A DNA stretch of 64,000 bases from Pyrocephalus nanus (taxonomy: Eukaryota; Chordata; Aves; Passeriformes; Tyrannidae): the NCBI GenBank assembly GCA_038380795.1, contig CM076280.1:7303501-7367500 (forward strand). The letters are read 5' to 3'. The notes beneath the pieces were generated by a model. It was given only the letters and a program-made list of their open reading frames with translations, did no database searches and had not been told where the DNA came from. The translations under genes were made by a program, and so were the position numbers. Below, in pieces: positions 1 to 64,000 of the stretch. The first letter of the stretch is position 1; every line of letters begins with the position of its first letter.

Positions 1-811
1 GGGCAAACCACACATAATGTGACTGTTCCTTCTCGGGGTTTCAACAGATGTTGCATCCAAGGTTTTCCTCAGTCATGCCTTTGTCTGTAAGAAAATACAC
101 TAGATGAGCCAGAGAGATGCTTAGCCAGGCCAAAGTGCTGTGAGCTCAGTAAAGGCACATCAGGGTCTTTACCTGCCTCTGCCAAACACTGTATTTATAC
201 CTTTTAAGGAAAAAGGTTTTGTGTATGTATGTTGCTTTATTTGATACTCTGACCTGGGGAAATAACAGCTGTGGAAAGGGCATGGGAGAAGGTGTTTGCT
301 AGTGTTGGACTGTGGGCTTTGGGGAGAGAAAAGGGAGAGGCACAGTTTGTGCATTTCTGTGTCTTGGGGAAAAGAAAAGAGCAGCAGTGTGGAGTCACCT
401 CAAACTGAACATACCCGATCTTTCAACACTTCTTTATGTAAGAGTCTTATTCTGCCAGCTGGCACTGAAGGCAGCAATGCTGTTTGTGTGGATTAGGGCT
501 ACAGGAGCAAGCTGCAAAACCTAATTAGTCATCTAAGTGTGAAAAAATGGCGGGTTGTTTTTGGGGTTTTTTTCAGTGTGTGATTATTAGCTGTTCAGCG
601 TAGCTCTGCGTGCACTCTCACCCGTGCTCCGAGGGAGCTGTGTCTGCCAGCCTGTGCAAGCAGGACAGTTAAAAGGCACTGAACTGTGCCTTTGGGAAGG
701 ATGCTGTGCTGGAATGCAGAGCTGGGCTGACACCGATGGCAGTGGGGTTGCCTTTTGTAACTGGGGTTTTCACTCTTTTTCACCCTTTTGCCTCCCCCTG
801 TGCCCAAGCAG
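1..811 (+). other. USP20: USP20 intron (partial)
   Basis: Sequence upstream of the first recognised USP20 exon. I looked for the preceding USP20 exon (the acidic/serine-rich insert before TPEPDND) and did not see it, so the whole stretch appears intronic. No repeat family recognised. Confidence 0.7.
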
Positions 812-8220
<7,409 letters not shown>

Positions 8221-9671
8221 CCTGGGTGGGACCGGGGCAGGGAAGGCACAGACACCTCTGTGTGGGGGTGGAGGGCTGGGGAGTCCTGAGGGGTCAAACC
8301 TCTTCTTGTCTGGTACTGGAAGGTGTGTGCAGCTCCCCCCAGACTCCTGGGGCAGGCAGGCTTCCTCCTCATCCCTTTCAACGTGGTTTTGAGCACAGGG
8401 TGGTGCTGGGATGGACTGGGAGAAGGCTCTAACTCACCTCTGGATGAAGCCATGGTACGAGGCTGCAGCCACACCTCACGAGGGTTGTCCTGACCCGAGC
8501 CCTCCCCTCTTTCCTTTGCTTACAAGAAGCCAGCACTCCCAGCTTGTCCCCAGTGCACCGATCTCTGCTCCTGTGCAGGTTTTGCTTTGGGCACTTTTCT
8601 TTTTAACTCAAATCTATGAAGACAATGAAATGTTATTTATGTTTCCAGCAGGCAGTGTTGCTACTAGAGAAACCTGTTGTTTGAGGCTGAGGAAAGCCAC
8701 GAGGTCTCCCTGGGGTTTTGTGCTGGTGGTGCACAGCTGTCACAACTTCCTAGTTCTGCTCTTTATTGAATTCTTGCGAATTCAGTTGCAACCAACTAAG
8801 TAATTTGGAAAGAGGCTGTTCCTTTCTCCTCTCACTCCCAAAACCTCACCCTCACAGTCCTGCAGAATTTTATTTTCTCCTTCTGTCTGATTCCACGTGC
8901 TCAGCACAGTTTCAGAGAACAGAGCTGGAAGGTGAGTCCTCCCTCCCAACGCCTTCCTTCCCCCTGCACTCTTCCTGCTGAGGCTCCTGGCACTGTGGAG
9001 CTGGGGGCTGCAGCCTTTGGGGGTGCAGCTCAGGGGGTGGTACCAGGAGGGCTGGGCTGGCCTGGGACACAGCACAGCTCTGATGCAGATTTTGGGACTC
9101 CCTGCCATAAGCTGTGTCTCCACATCTGTCACGACAAGCAGAGGGGGTGGGAAGGATGAGGAAGGGCTCCTCTGTTCCCACAGAGCCCATTCTGAGGGGT
9201 CACCCTTGGCTGGGCTGGACCCAGGCTGGTGAAGCAGCTTTTTAGGAATGAGCTGCTTCCTGCTAACAAGCCCCCACCTGTGTGCTGAGGTCATTCCAGA
9301 TGTCCTTTGTGTATACAGTGGCTCATTTAATGAATTTGCTCCCCCATCTATTGCCACCAGTGCAGCCAAGGAGCAGCTGATGGAGGCAGTGGAGACAGGA
9401 ACGAAGGCAAAAAAGGCCAAACTCCACTTTTCTCGGCAGGGCTGTTCTTAAAAAGATTTTCATTCATCTTGTAAGGCAGAAAGGCAAGAGTTAAATCTTT
9501 GCAAGGCTTTGAGTGAGGTTTAGTGGAGGCAGAGAAGGAAGAGGTGCCTCCCAGGGCCTGAGGAACCAAACTGTTTTCGTGGTGCTGGATGATTGCACAG
9601 CATCCAGTCTGGCCTGAATGGTGCCAGACTCCACCTGAGGCTGGGACTTCCCAAGCTCCTCACCTGAAAAA

Positions 9672-9692
9672 GGGAGGGAGGGAGGGGGAGGG
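9672..9692 (+). other. G-quadruplex-type motif in USP20 3' UTR
   Basis: Five G runs of three or more separated by single A residues (3, 3, 3, 5 and 3 G). On the USP20 sense strand this can form a short-loop G-quadruplex in RNA and DNA. Function is unknown. Confidence 0.7.
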
Positions 9693-10093
9693 AAAAGCTG
9701 CTCCTTGACTTAGAGATAGAAGGGAGTAGGGCAGGAGAACCTGAGAAGAAAAATGTGGCCTTCAGATTATTTTTTCCTTTTTTTTTTTTTTTTTTTTAAT
9801 AATCAAATGTTTGCTGCAAACAGCAGCTCCTTTAAAAACTGTCTGTAAACGGTTCAGCATGTTAATTTTACAATCTTGTTTATGGGATGCTTGTATAGAC
9901 CCAGACAGGCCCGAGGGGGAGGTCAGAGAATGAGCCACTGTTGGGATTCTCATTGTTCCAAGCTGTCTTTGTTCCCCACTGCAGCAGCCCCGGGATCTGC
10001 AGGGCTGCATGTCCGTGTTGTCCGAGGGTGCTGTACAGACTGTAATGACACTCCTGTGCTTCAGTGTTAGACCTTGTGCTGAAAATGTGGTAC

Positions 10094-10099
10094 AATAAA
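10094..10099 (+). promoter_or_regulatory. USP20: USP20 poly(A) signal AATAAA
   Basis: Canonical AATAAA, followed within 15 nt by a CA dinucleotide suitable for cleavage and then by a GT/G-rich stretch (CTGGTGAGGGGG near 10131) typical of a downstream element. Confidence 0.8.
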
Positions 10100-10115
10100 T
10101 ACCTGTGCATTCAAC

Positions 10116-12429
10116 ACGCTGCTGCCCTGCCTGGTGAGGGGGACTGACAGCTCCAGGGAGCCTGGGGGGTGGGGACAGACCTCCCTTCACCTTTCATTTA
10201 CCCCATTTCACCTGAGCGGGCCTCAGGAAGCACAGATTGGTCATGACATCCATTACTACTCTGGAAGTAACTTGCAAGGGAAGGAGTTTCATTGAGCTGT
10301 TCTAGGATTCTAAAAGAGAGTTTCCTGTCACTGTTTTATGGCTAAAATGTCCCTGGCTGATACCATTCCCCTTCCTTGGTAACACACACGTCAGCAGCTC
10401 TGGCACCAAGGCCCTGGGGAATGCCAAGCTCTCACCCCTGAGGATTAACAGAGTTTCTAAAGCAGCCCGAGGGGCTGCAGGAGGAGTTCCCTGCCCAAGT
10501 GGTGAGTGACACAGCCTCAGCTAGAGCCTGAAATGTCTGAGGAAGCAGAGCTGGAGCTGGGTTAACAAGAACATGCAGCTTGTTCTTGAGCAACGTGGAG
10601 TCAAAACCTGCATCTCACAACCAAACCTGTCAGCTGAGCAGCTCCTGGAGACACCAAACACCCTCCTACAGAGGGGACTGTTAGAGTCCAAACAGCTCTA
10701 GAGCTGCTCTGGCAAAGCCACAACTGTACTGTGTGTTACCCTCTGCCTGTTCAAGCACCCAAGGGTCAGTTCTGCATCCAGATTTCATCTGAAATCCCAC
10801 TGCAGCCTTGCTTTCCTCCAACTCCACTGGAGAAAGCTTCGGCATTTCTGAGCCCGTCTCAGATGCAGCTCTGGCTCTGGGAGCTGCTGCCAATGCTGAA
10901 CTCTTACCAGTTCTTGATGAGGTCTCCCTTGCTGATTGCAAAAAAGGAGATGAAAGAACTGCTCATGCATTGGACTGATGGAGCAAATCTCAGATTATCT
11001 GCTCCCTCCCCGCAGGCCCCTGGGAGTGCCCATTCAGTTCACAGGTGCTGCTCCTCTTTCCCATGAGCAGAACAGAGCTGTGACAGATGACAAACCCTGT
11101 TCCTCACACTCTCACCTGTCCTGCCTCAGCCCGTGGGAAGGGGAATTGGCTCTTCCTCTGGAGATGCAGCACCCACATCGCTGCAGTTTCACCTGCTTGA
11201 GCCCATGAGGCCACACCTTGCTGGGTGGGACCTCCCCACCCTCCCCCAGGGCCACAGCGACCCTCCCAGAGCACACCCAGCCCCTGCCCACCCCCCCATC
11301 GGTGACAGCCCAGACCCAAAAAGCTCATTTTATTTTCTTCTCCCTTATTGCTCAGCTTGGCTTCCGCCCCCTCAGCCCTCACTCACCCCTTTGCTTGTGC
11401 TGTTTCTATTTCAAGTCAGCAATGCTGATTCTGTGAGAGAGAAATCCAAGCCAGAGCCAGAGGAACACCCCCCTCCTATTCATTATTGCCCAAAAGCACA
11501 AAGACCAGCAGCCTGTCACAAACAGCCCCCATTTGTCCTGATCTGACAAGGGTGTTAATTAGTGCTGGCAAAGAACAACTGAAATCCTGCTAAAAAAAAG
11601 GAGGAAAAAAAAAAAAAAAAGGCAGTTTAAGCAACTTTACCTTAGAAAAAAGCCAAATAATCTGCAGATTATTTCTCAGATAAAATGACCAGCCAAGTGT
11701 CACCTGCTGAGCGGGACAATCACAAATCCTGGTGGCCCCTGGATGGGCTGTTTCCAGTGAACTGGACAAAGGGGTGATGGAGGAGCTGGGCAGAAGCCAG
11801 AGGGGGTTTTGTCTCAGCTAGAGACACACAAAACTACTCACCAACCCTGCATGTTAAAATGGAATTGCACATCTCAGCCAGACCTACTGAACTGTGCCTG
11901 GTTCTCAGACTATCCATGAAGGGAGGAATTGCTGTGTTTGACACACCTGCATGTCCACACATCCAGGCCCAAATCCATTACTTGCCAGGCTTGAAACAGG
12001 TTAATATACAACCAATCCACATTAAAAAAAAAAAAAAAATCTGCCAAGACTCCCAGCTAAACCAAAGCTGGAAGATGGTACAACTCTCTCAGCTGAGTTT
12101 CCCCAGCTTTCCAGTTCTCATGGATTCCTACTTAAATGGGAAAAAGCACAAACCACCTGCCCTGCCCAACACCAGCTCCAGCCACAATGTTTTTCTCCTC
12201 AGATGACCAATCAAAAAAACAACCCAACCACTGCATTCTCTCCTCAGTGCCAGCTGGAAAGGTAAAAGTTTGATAATATCATTGTCTCAAAGTGACCTGA
12301 CATGAACTGGCTCTGTGGGACAGTCAGAGCCAAATTAATATTTCAAATGCCTGAAAATTCCAGTAGGAAACAATAAGAAATTAAAAGAAAAAAAAACAAA
12401 ACCAAATCTGGTTGATCAAAAGGCTCCAG

Positions 12430-12430
<1 letters not shown>
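10116..12430. other. Intergenic spacer between USP20 and FNBP1 3' ends
   Basis: About 2.3 kb between the inferred cleavage sites of the convergent genes. I see no exon, CR1 copy or RNA gene. It has an A16 run at 11605-11620 and an A15 run near 12024-12039. Open frames such as 11133-11546 (+) are proline-rich chance frames. Confidence 0.65.
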
Positions 12431-56448
<44,018 letters not shown>

Positions 56449-57216
56449 CTGTTTAGAAAAAGAGAAAAAAAAAAAAGAACACATTTTTGAACAACAAAAG
56501 AACAAACCGTCAAGTACGCTCAAGAAAAAAAAAAACAACCCACCCCAACCAGAAATCATTCTGACAGCTGTGTTCTGCAAGGCTGCTGAATTGAGCAGGT
56601 GTATGATGACTATCTAATGTCTCAGCAGGCTGCAGATGGATATTTGCATCAATTATAGTGGTTAGTTCGACTAAGGCTAATTAATCCCTTTAGCAATTCT
56701 ACCTTGTATTGTTCGCTGTATCTCATAATTATTGGTTTCCCGTATCATGAGATCTGAAGCACTTTTATCTGAAGAGTGTCTCTTTGGTGACAGACTGAAC
56801 ACTAGCTCTAAATTAAAATTTCTCTCTACATGGAATTTACCAAGAAGCCCTTGATTGGCACATTCTAACAACTGATGTTTGCCCTGATTTTCATTCAGAC
56901 TCAACAAAAACCCCTCTTCTTCATAGTTACTGACTGTGTGTGCAAGGCCAGCTGCTCATTCCTCTTGAGAGGTATTAGTTCTGTGGGTCCTCCCAGAAAC
57001 CCTCCTCTCCATCACACTGAGGGTGAGGGTGTGTGCACACACTGAGGTGTGACAGAAGTTCTAAATATTAGATATCAGCCAGATGACAAGGAACTTCTCT
57101 CCTGGAATGCCTTTCGGAACAAGATGTTAATTGCAGTTGGTTTAAATAACAGTTCTTGGACCTTAGACAATGGTTTTCACCAAAGAATCGAATGTGTGTC
57201 AGATATTACCCCCTCT

Positions 57217-57400
57217 ACAGAATCACAGAATGGTTGGGTTGGAAGAGACCTCAAAGACCACCTCGTTCCAACCCCCTGCCATGGGCAGGGACATCTTCCA
57301 CTAGCCCAGGTTGCTCCAAGCCCCATCCAACCTTGCCTTGGACACTTCCAGGGATGGGGCATCCACAGCTTCTCTGAGCAACCTGTTCCTCCATATGCCT
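57217..57400 (-). mobile_element. CR1 LINE 3' end
   Basis: On + it reads CAGAATCACAGAATGGTTGG, GTTGGAAGAGACCTCAAAG, CCATGGGCAGGGACATCTTC and CTTGGACACTTCCAGGGATG, the reverse complement of the CR1 3' end with its tail. Confidence 0.94.
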
Positions 57401-58249
57401 GCCTTTTCCTCACGAAAAGAGATTCACTCAAGATTATTGTGTAAGTCAATGATCCAGCTTTAGACAGGAATGTTAATGCAGCCCCCAAGCCACTGCTGGG
57501 ACAGGTTGCTCCCCTCCCTCACAAACCCAAACTTCCACTACAGTAACTGATATTTTCCTGTGTCAGGGGCAGCTCTCTGGAGCAAGTGTGTGATGGACAC
57601 TTGGGAGCTGCTCTTCTGGCTCCATCAGACACAACAGTAAAGAGTCCCAAAACTATGATTCTCTATCATGCCATGTCTAATAAACTCGTATTACCCTAAA
57701 AATCACATCAATCACCTTCAAACTTGTTTGTGAGAACAGACGGACACCTTGGCTACCCTGAGTGCTCTGGATACTGGTACCTGTAGTCCAAATAGAGGCT
57801 GCTAAGGAGGGATGCTCACCTAAGGTTGAACACAGGGACATTCTTTAGCTTTATGTGTCTGGATACACAAAAATTCTCACAGCAAACAAGACAGGCAGCG
57901 TCAGAAATGCTTTTAATCCTGGCATGTGCCATGGAAGGGAGCACAGCCGACAGCCTGGCACTGCCGTGGCCACAGAGAGACCTTCTGCCACCAACCCCGG
58001 TGGTCCTGGTGCAGTTCAGATCCCTGCCAGGCCTCTCCAAACACTCCCCCACCACAACATGACACGAAAAAACCCCGGACACCACTGTAAAAGTGCTGGG
58101 GCAGAGGGGAAAGGCTCTGACTTGATTTCGGTTCCTTTTGTAGATCCCCATTTCCTTTCAACTCTGCATGTGACAGATGCTGCATCTTTCCTGCCAGAGG
58201 CTTTGAAACTCTCCTTGTTCCAGGCTTGCTTTTGTAATTAGAGTTTAGG

Positions 58250-58290
58250 AAAACAGTCCCAAGGAGCAACAAAAACAGTCCCAAGGAACA
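58250..58290 (+). repeat. Short tandem duplication
   Basis: Two adjacent copies of AAAACAGTCCCAAGGARCA separated by a few bases (R = G, then A). Confidence 0.75.
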
Positions 58291-60127
58291 GCTGTAATTT
58301 AACACTACATTTTTCAACGTTTTGCTAATGAGCGTGGAATTCATGAAGGCCTTAACAGTGAAGCTGGAAGTAAAATGATTGTGCTGTCTTCCTGCTGCCT
58401 CTCCTGCCTCCACCAACCTCTGCCTGTGTGCTCCCTGCTTTGCTGGCTCCGACTCTGCTGGTGTAGGAAGGGACCTGATTTGAGAACAGCTGGTCTGTGT
58501 GAAACCCAATACTGTCAATGACCCATAAACCTCAGGAAAACAACATGCCAGGTTCACTTAACAGAAAACAATTGTAGAGAGGAGCTGAAGGATGAACTTG
58601 GAAAGAAAAGCCTATCAGATAACAGGACTGCCCTGAGCTTGTATTTTTAAACCTTTGTAGTTAAATAATGTAATTTTAACAAGCCATCCCTGTGATTTCC
58701 AAATGTGGCTTCTCTGTAAAATAAAACCTACAAGCTGCTGGAAGAACAGGTAGCATGACTGCATCTCATCCAGATTTTACTACATTTTCCTTTTTTTTTT
58801 CTTTCTTTTTAAGAAGCTCTTTTGCACAAATGGAGCACTGAAGAGTAACCTGGGCATTACTGAGGATTATTAAACAGTGAAACTGAGGACCTGATGCTGA
58901 GGGACAATCTGATAAATACAGGTGCTTCACATTTTGGAGATTTCGGTGCAGCAGTGCCTTTTTTTTTTAGTTCAACCATTTTCTAAATATACTTATAACC
59001 CCCAATTCTTGTTGTGTTATCCCACATACACCCTTGCTATGAGAGCTAAAGCACTTCTGCTTTCACAAATCTTTTTTTTTTTTTTTAATGATTCCTGCCT
59101 TCCAAAAATTCATAATTTTATATATCCACAACTAAGAGAATTGGTATTTCTTCATCACCCCTATTTTATGGGTAAGAAACTGAGGCAGCATGGTTAAGTG
59201 ATCTGCTCAAAGTCATACAGGAAGCCTCGAGTTTCCTCAAACCCTGCACTATCTTCAACTTCCGCAAACTCATTTCCTTTACAATCCTCTTGAACAGCAA
59301 ATGTCCTTTACCTTCACCTCCCCACCCCCAAACCCAGCAGAAATAACTGTGAGGTAACTACTCCTTGCTCAGGTTTCAAGCTGCAAGTTCTAATTGGAAT
59401 AAGTTTTTTAAACAATAATTGGTTATTTTACAAGAGGTCATTTAGCAAATGGAAACGTGACAAATATTAAAGCAAATCACATGGAAAATTATCATGGTAA
59501 CACATTTCAACAGCACACAATGATGAAATTACAGTAGCTGATGCAATACAGAATACCGGATTTTTTTCTCCAAAACCAAACACTCATACTACTGCACCCT
59601 AATCAGGCTTTCTATTAAAAAAAAAAATCAGATTATGAACAAGATACTGAATTAATGAATCACACTTCAAGTGTGCCAGTGACATTTGCAGCAGCAGGAT
59701 GCTGGTAGTTCACACACCATGATTTCCTCCAGATTTTTCACCCATATCCACAGCACTGGAAGCACATGTCAAAAACACAGTAAAGTGAAAGGTTTGGGTT
59801 TATTGGTGTTCATTACCCAACCTCCTCAAGTCACCTTTTAATCTACACTTTGCAGCCTTAGGCGAGCAAGCACCATTCCAACTTTAAGATTTCCCTGAAA
59901 AATATTTTACCCAAATATCAGAAGTACTAAATGGCTTAAAACACAGCAGCAGTGCCCAGAGTCAATCCATTCATGACCACGACTGTCCTTTTTCCCTTTG
60001 TTCAAGCCCAGCCCAGTCAGGACATCACAGGGTGCTCTGAACAACCCACCATGGCCATGTGTTGATTGGACATCTCCATCTATTCCAGCTCACAGGATAA
60101 GACCCAATAATGAATGCAGTTTTTAGG

Positions 60128-60360
60128 GGATCTCATGAGAGTTCACCAAATCACAATCAGTTTGGAAAAGGCCTCCAAGATCACTGAGACCAACCTTTGA
60201 CTGATTTCCACCTTGTGAGCTGCATCACTTACTGTCATGGCCAGTCGTTCTTTAAACACCTCCAGGGATGGTGACTCCACCACCTCCTTGGGCAGCCTAT
60301 TCCAATGCTTAAGAACACTTCCAGTGAAGAAATTCTCCCTGAAATTCTGCAATTCAGCTA
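60128..60360 (-). mobile_element. CR1 LINE 3' end (different subfamily)
   Basis: On + it reads AATCAGTTTGGAAAAGGCCT, CCAAGATCACTGAGACCAAC, ACACCTCCAGGGATGGTGAC, TCCACCACCTCCTTGGGCAG and GAAGAAATTCTCCCTGAAAT. The pattern is of the CR1 subfamily with the DSTTSLGS-type 3' block, distinct from the other copies here. Confidence 0.92.
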
Positions 60361-61265
60361 TTAAGACTTGAGATATTTTTGTCAGAGTATTAAGTCGCTT
60401 ATGTGAACACCGTGGATTAACTTAACTTTTTTAAAAGCATTTGCTACATTCGAAAAACTCCAAGCTCAGGGAATACTCAGCTGTAATAAAGGAAGAAGAG
60501 TTCCAGGAAGAGCAGGAAATGCACATTAAAACACACAGCATGCATGAGGTTTTTTTTTCCTTTGTAAATCCACAGGGATCGCTGTGCTGTCCTCATTAGG
60601 ATGCTGCCTGTGCCTGTAACAGCTGGGGACCAATCCTGGCCGCTGCACAATCAAAGACAAACCTCTCATTGACTTTTGTTGGGCTCAGATTTCCCCCGTG
60701 TTGATCAAAACCCCGGCAGCAGCGAGCGAGGGACCGACAATGCAGCGCCTGTTCCTGCCAACACCACGACAATCAGGAGCAGCAGGATATTTTTTGCACA
60801 ACTTCCTTGGTATGCACGAGGGTTTACACAGCCCCACGGCTCAAGCAGACAACAAAAGCTGGTTAAAAGATGCATCTTATCTCCTCTCTGACCTTTCTGA
60901 GGGGAGCAGGAGAAAAGATACACTTGAAAGCAACTTATGAAGGAGGACACAGTCCAATAATTTTGCTGAGGAATTCTTGGGGCAGTTTTGAATGAAAGAA
61001 GTGCCTGAAAGATGTAGATTACCAGCATGCCAACAGGGCTGTTAAGGTTGTGTCTAAACTGATCGTGTGAAACATTTTAAGAAAGGCTGTAACAAGACAG
61101 CCTTGTGTTCTTAAACAGACAGGAGTTACTTACAGGGTTAAACTTCAGATTTCTGCATCTACAGTCTATATTATAAATAATCAGAAAAAATAATCTTAAT
61201 AAGCTAATTTATGTGCATGGTGTATAGTTCCTCTGACAAAACACTACTGAAGAATTTTCAAAAAA

Positions 61266-61280
61266 TATATATATATATAT
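61266..61280. repeat. AT dinucleotide repeat
   Basis: An uninterrupted TATATATATATATAT run after an A-rich lead. Confidence 0.85.
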
Positions 61281-62029
61281 GACAAGGCTGCTTCATTCTG
61301 TCTTCTGTTTACATACTAGATAATATGAGCCACTGCAAAACCATTTACCTTTGACTTCTGTAACCAACACTCCCAGCTCATACTGATAGTCAATATAAAT
61401 ACAGCACTTCATCCTCCAATTCAAATTCTTATCTCCGTTTTTGTTACAAATGATTCCCAAAATAATGACGAGCGATTAAAGTGCACCAGCGACGGAAATA
61501 AGAGAACATTGCTTTTTCCTCCATTTTCGCAGCAACATTTGCAAAAAGCCTTGTCAAATGTTTTTTTTTCTTTCCCTGGCTGCAAAGACAGGAAACAGTC
61601 TCCTCGGAAGAAATCTTTGTTTCCAAGAATAGCAAAGTGTTCTTGTGGTCTTATCATTCTGAGTTGTAGTAAGAGTGGTGTGAAAGTTGACATGAAATTC
61701 GTGACTGTTTTACACAGATTCACTTGCTACTTCTTAATATCAGGGCATAACCCTGTTCTCCTTTGCACCCTTCCATAGGAACATTCTTCTTAACATGTAC
61801 CCACCAACTCAGTCAAGCCTGGAACAGGTTATACAAATATCTGTTCAAGGTTGGTGTAAATTTGACTGAAGTGTCTCCACCTAAAGCGGTGCATTCCAAA
61901 TGAAGCCCAGGTAGGAACCACTAAGATCAAGGTTTCTCAGGCTTCAGACAAAGATAAGCTGCACAAGACAACCAGAAGTAGCTGCTCCTGCTTATCAGGA
62001 GTGATGATCAACAGAATCTGATCATGAGA

Positions 62030-62135
62030 ATAATGGATGGGGCTTGGAGCAACCTGTGGAAGGTGTCCCTGCCCATGGCAAGGGGGCTGGAACGAGATGA
62101 TCTTAAAGGTCCCTTCCAACACAAACCATTCTGTG
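62030..62135 (+). mobile_element. CR1 LINE 3' end, short
   Basis: Reads GGCTTGGAGCAACCTGTGGA, AGGTGTCCCTGCCCATGGCA, GATGATCTTAAAGGTCCCTT and CCAACACAAACCATTCTGTG. Only the last 100 bp or so are present. Confidence 0.9.
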
Positions 62136-64000
62136 ACTCTGTGGTGATCAAACCTAGAGGACACTGTGGCAGCAGAACTTTGGTAACTTGTCATTTCATG
62201 CTCCATATGACAGATTAAGTCCTTATGTTGGGAACTAACTCAGAACTTCTTCTCAGGCACAGAGGCACAAACTGTGCCCTCTCTGAGCAGAGCAGCACTG
62301 CACTCCTGCAGCTTCCAGGACAGCTGCATGGGAGCAAAGCTCCAGGGATCCCTGGGAGCACTCTGCTACACTGGCCAACTCTCTGAGAGGTCCTGCTGAA
62401 CCATCTGCCTTCACAGCAGCCGGGCCAGAAGGCCCTGGATTCAGTGAGCACACAGATGTGACAGGCTGTTTGGAGATCATTAACCCCCAGGGATGGATTG
62501 GAGTGGGGTACATCTTGTCCTTAAAAGCCCAGCTGTGCCAAAGTGCTCTAAAGACCAAACTTTGGGCTTTTCAAAGGGAGGTCCAACATTACTATTAAGA
62601 ACTGGTATGATGTTTGTGTTTTTAAATGTGAGAATAAAGGAACATGCTACTCTAGATTCCACCTCTTCTCATCCCCAGTCTTGTCACAAAGCTTCTCTTC
62701 CACTGATCCACAATTTAGAGATGTCATTTCAACATGTCCCTCCACAGAAATGATCTGTGACAGTCCCATACACTAAAACTGGAAGATGTACAAGTTAATG
62801 CCTCAAGAGGCAAAGAAACACTTTTAACTTCTTTAAATAACTGCACCCTTTCAGCTATTTCCATATCACCTCCATGTGCACAAACACCTACACACGAGAA
62901 TCAAGACCTGCATCAGATACATGAAATATTGAATGTCAACTAAAACATCAGCTGAACTTGCCCACACGGATCTCGTGCCTCAGGCCTTGGGTGAACACCC
63001 TTCTCCACATTAACATGTGCACTGATCATGTGGCTTTATTGTTGCTCTTTCATTTCAGGCCAATCTCTGTGGCTGCACAGACAGAGCACAAAGGGAAATA
63101 AAGCACATCCATGGCCATGCTCAACCTCCCTCACCCTCAGGCATCTCTCAGTCATGCACTGAGCAGGAAATGGAATCTCGTCTCGTCCCTCTAACAGGCT
63201 CTGGATCCACAGTGCAATATTCAGGCTAATTCACAGAAAATGGAACTACATTTGTAAGTAAACATGTTTTATTTCCCAGTCTGAATCCTCCATGTGGTAA
63301 ACAGAAGCCAATTTATTTATTTGAACTATCACTTCATAATTCAATGTACCCATTCAAAATTGGGAAGAGCATGATATTAAGTTCAGTGGTCTCAACTTTA
63401 ACCTCACTAAATCCAAAGTTCACATTATACCTTTTGGCTGGATGGCATTTTAGTATTAGTTTCCCACACAAAAACATTTTGGAAACTTTTATAAAAAGCA
63501 GTTGTTTTTTTCCATCACAGACCAACCCTTCACAGCACAATTACATGATACATACTAATATTTAACACAGTTTTGTGACATTTGTGCCACAGTTTGGTGA
63601 AAAAAAACACAACCCTCCATAATAATATACAGAATTTATTATGATCTTTCCTAAACAATTAACTGCATTCTTTCATTTTTTTTTCTAGCCACGACCTAAC
63701 ACTCTGCTGGCGCAATTAAACTTAATGGAATACAGTTGAAATATCTTGCAAGAAAGAGGATGAACATGCAGAGTAGGAGTGTTGTGCAGTGTATTTATTG
63801 AGCACAAGAAAGTCTCGCATAAATACCCTTGTATTTAGATTAAAACTAAGATTTCTAACTCCCTTCATGGGGCAGTGAGCAGGAAGTGGTTTTGTCCCAG
63901 AACAAGAATTGGGTAAAGCTCGGCTTCAATCACATCCACCTGAAATCTGAAGTTTGGCAAATCACTTCCTTTTGCTGTCTCTCTTTTCCCATCCCCACTT

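Larger units (their letters stand above)
8221..10115 (+). other. USP20: USP20 3' UTR (inferred extent)
   Basis: Runs from the stop codon to an inferred cleavage site 10-20 nt after the AATAAA at 10094-10099. It contains a G-rich quadruplex-prone run at 9672-9692 and a T20 run at 9778-9797. No earlier AATAAA is visible on this strand, so a single main 3' end is inferred. The ORFs inside it show no recognisable protein. Confidence 0.75.
56449..64000 (-). other. FNBP1: FNBP1 intron, partial (runs off the right edge)
   Basis: At least 7.5 kb upstream of the exon for residue 116. I searched for the preceding F-BAR exon (residues about 60-115) and did not find it. Holds three CR1 copies and an AT repeat. 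The ORF at 57913-58557 (-) is discussed under rejected items. Confidence 0.75.

Noticed and set aside
57913..58557. A 214-residue open frame on the - strand inside the FNBP1 intron, with a hydrophobic stretch (SLGLFLLLLGTVFL).
   Set aside because: No recognisable domain, a Cys/His/Gln-rich chance composition, no splice or promoter signals that I can defend, and intronic position. Conservation of the frame in other birds would be needed to revive it.

Overview
This window is vertebrate nuclear DNA, most likely from a bird. The CDS is broken into short exons with GT-AG introns, there are no operons, and the only clear transposable elements are CR1-type LINE 3' ends (seven, in both orientations). 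USP20 introns are compact. A crocodilian or turtle source cannot be excluded from sequence alone.

Two protein genes lie tail to tail. On the + strand (1 to about 10,110) are the last 14 coding exons of USP20, a ubiquitin-specific protease. They hold the C-terminal half of the catalytic domain, including the His box, and both DUSP domains, followed by a 1.9 kb 3' UTR. On the - strand (about 12,430 to 64,000) is the 3' portion of FNBP1 (FBP17), a CDC42-effector F-BAR/HR1/SH3 protein of endocytosis and actin assembly. Twelve coding exons cover residues of about 116 to the C terminus. The exons for residues 1-115 lie beyond the right edge. The two genes are separated by about 2.3 kb of gene-free sequence (about 10,115-12,430). 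This is the same convergent order I recall for mammals (human 9q34.11).

FNBP1 carries most of the interesting detail: a 15-nt microexon (28,204-28,218, peptide LSLKL), an in-frame 183-nt proline-rich linker exon with a long CU tract just after its donor, and two alternative C termini. One terminus is made by reading through to ...AKGAMTYI (stop at 20,010). The other is made by splicing from inside that exon to a terminal exon at 15,644 that encodes only ...DS-stop and then carries a long 3' UTR ending near 12,430. With the DS ending and the microexon the visible exons add up to residues 116-617, exactly the length I recall for human FNBP1. The two proteins are not known partners; the neighbourhood is ordinary vertebrate synteny. 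I found no previously undescribed multi-gene system. The observations worth checking concern splicing, 3'-end choice and repeat-driven RNA structure.

The rest is intron (some FNBP1 introns exceed 7 kb) holding CR1 copies, microsatellites and homopolymer runs. I saw no tRNA, rRNA, CRISPR array or retroviral gene.
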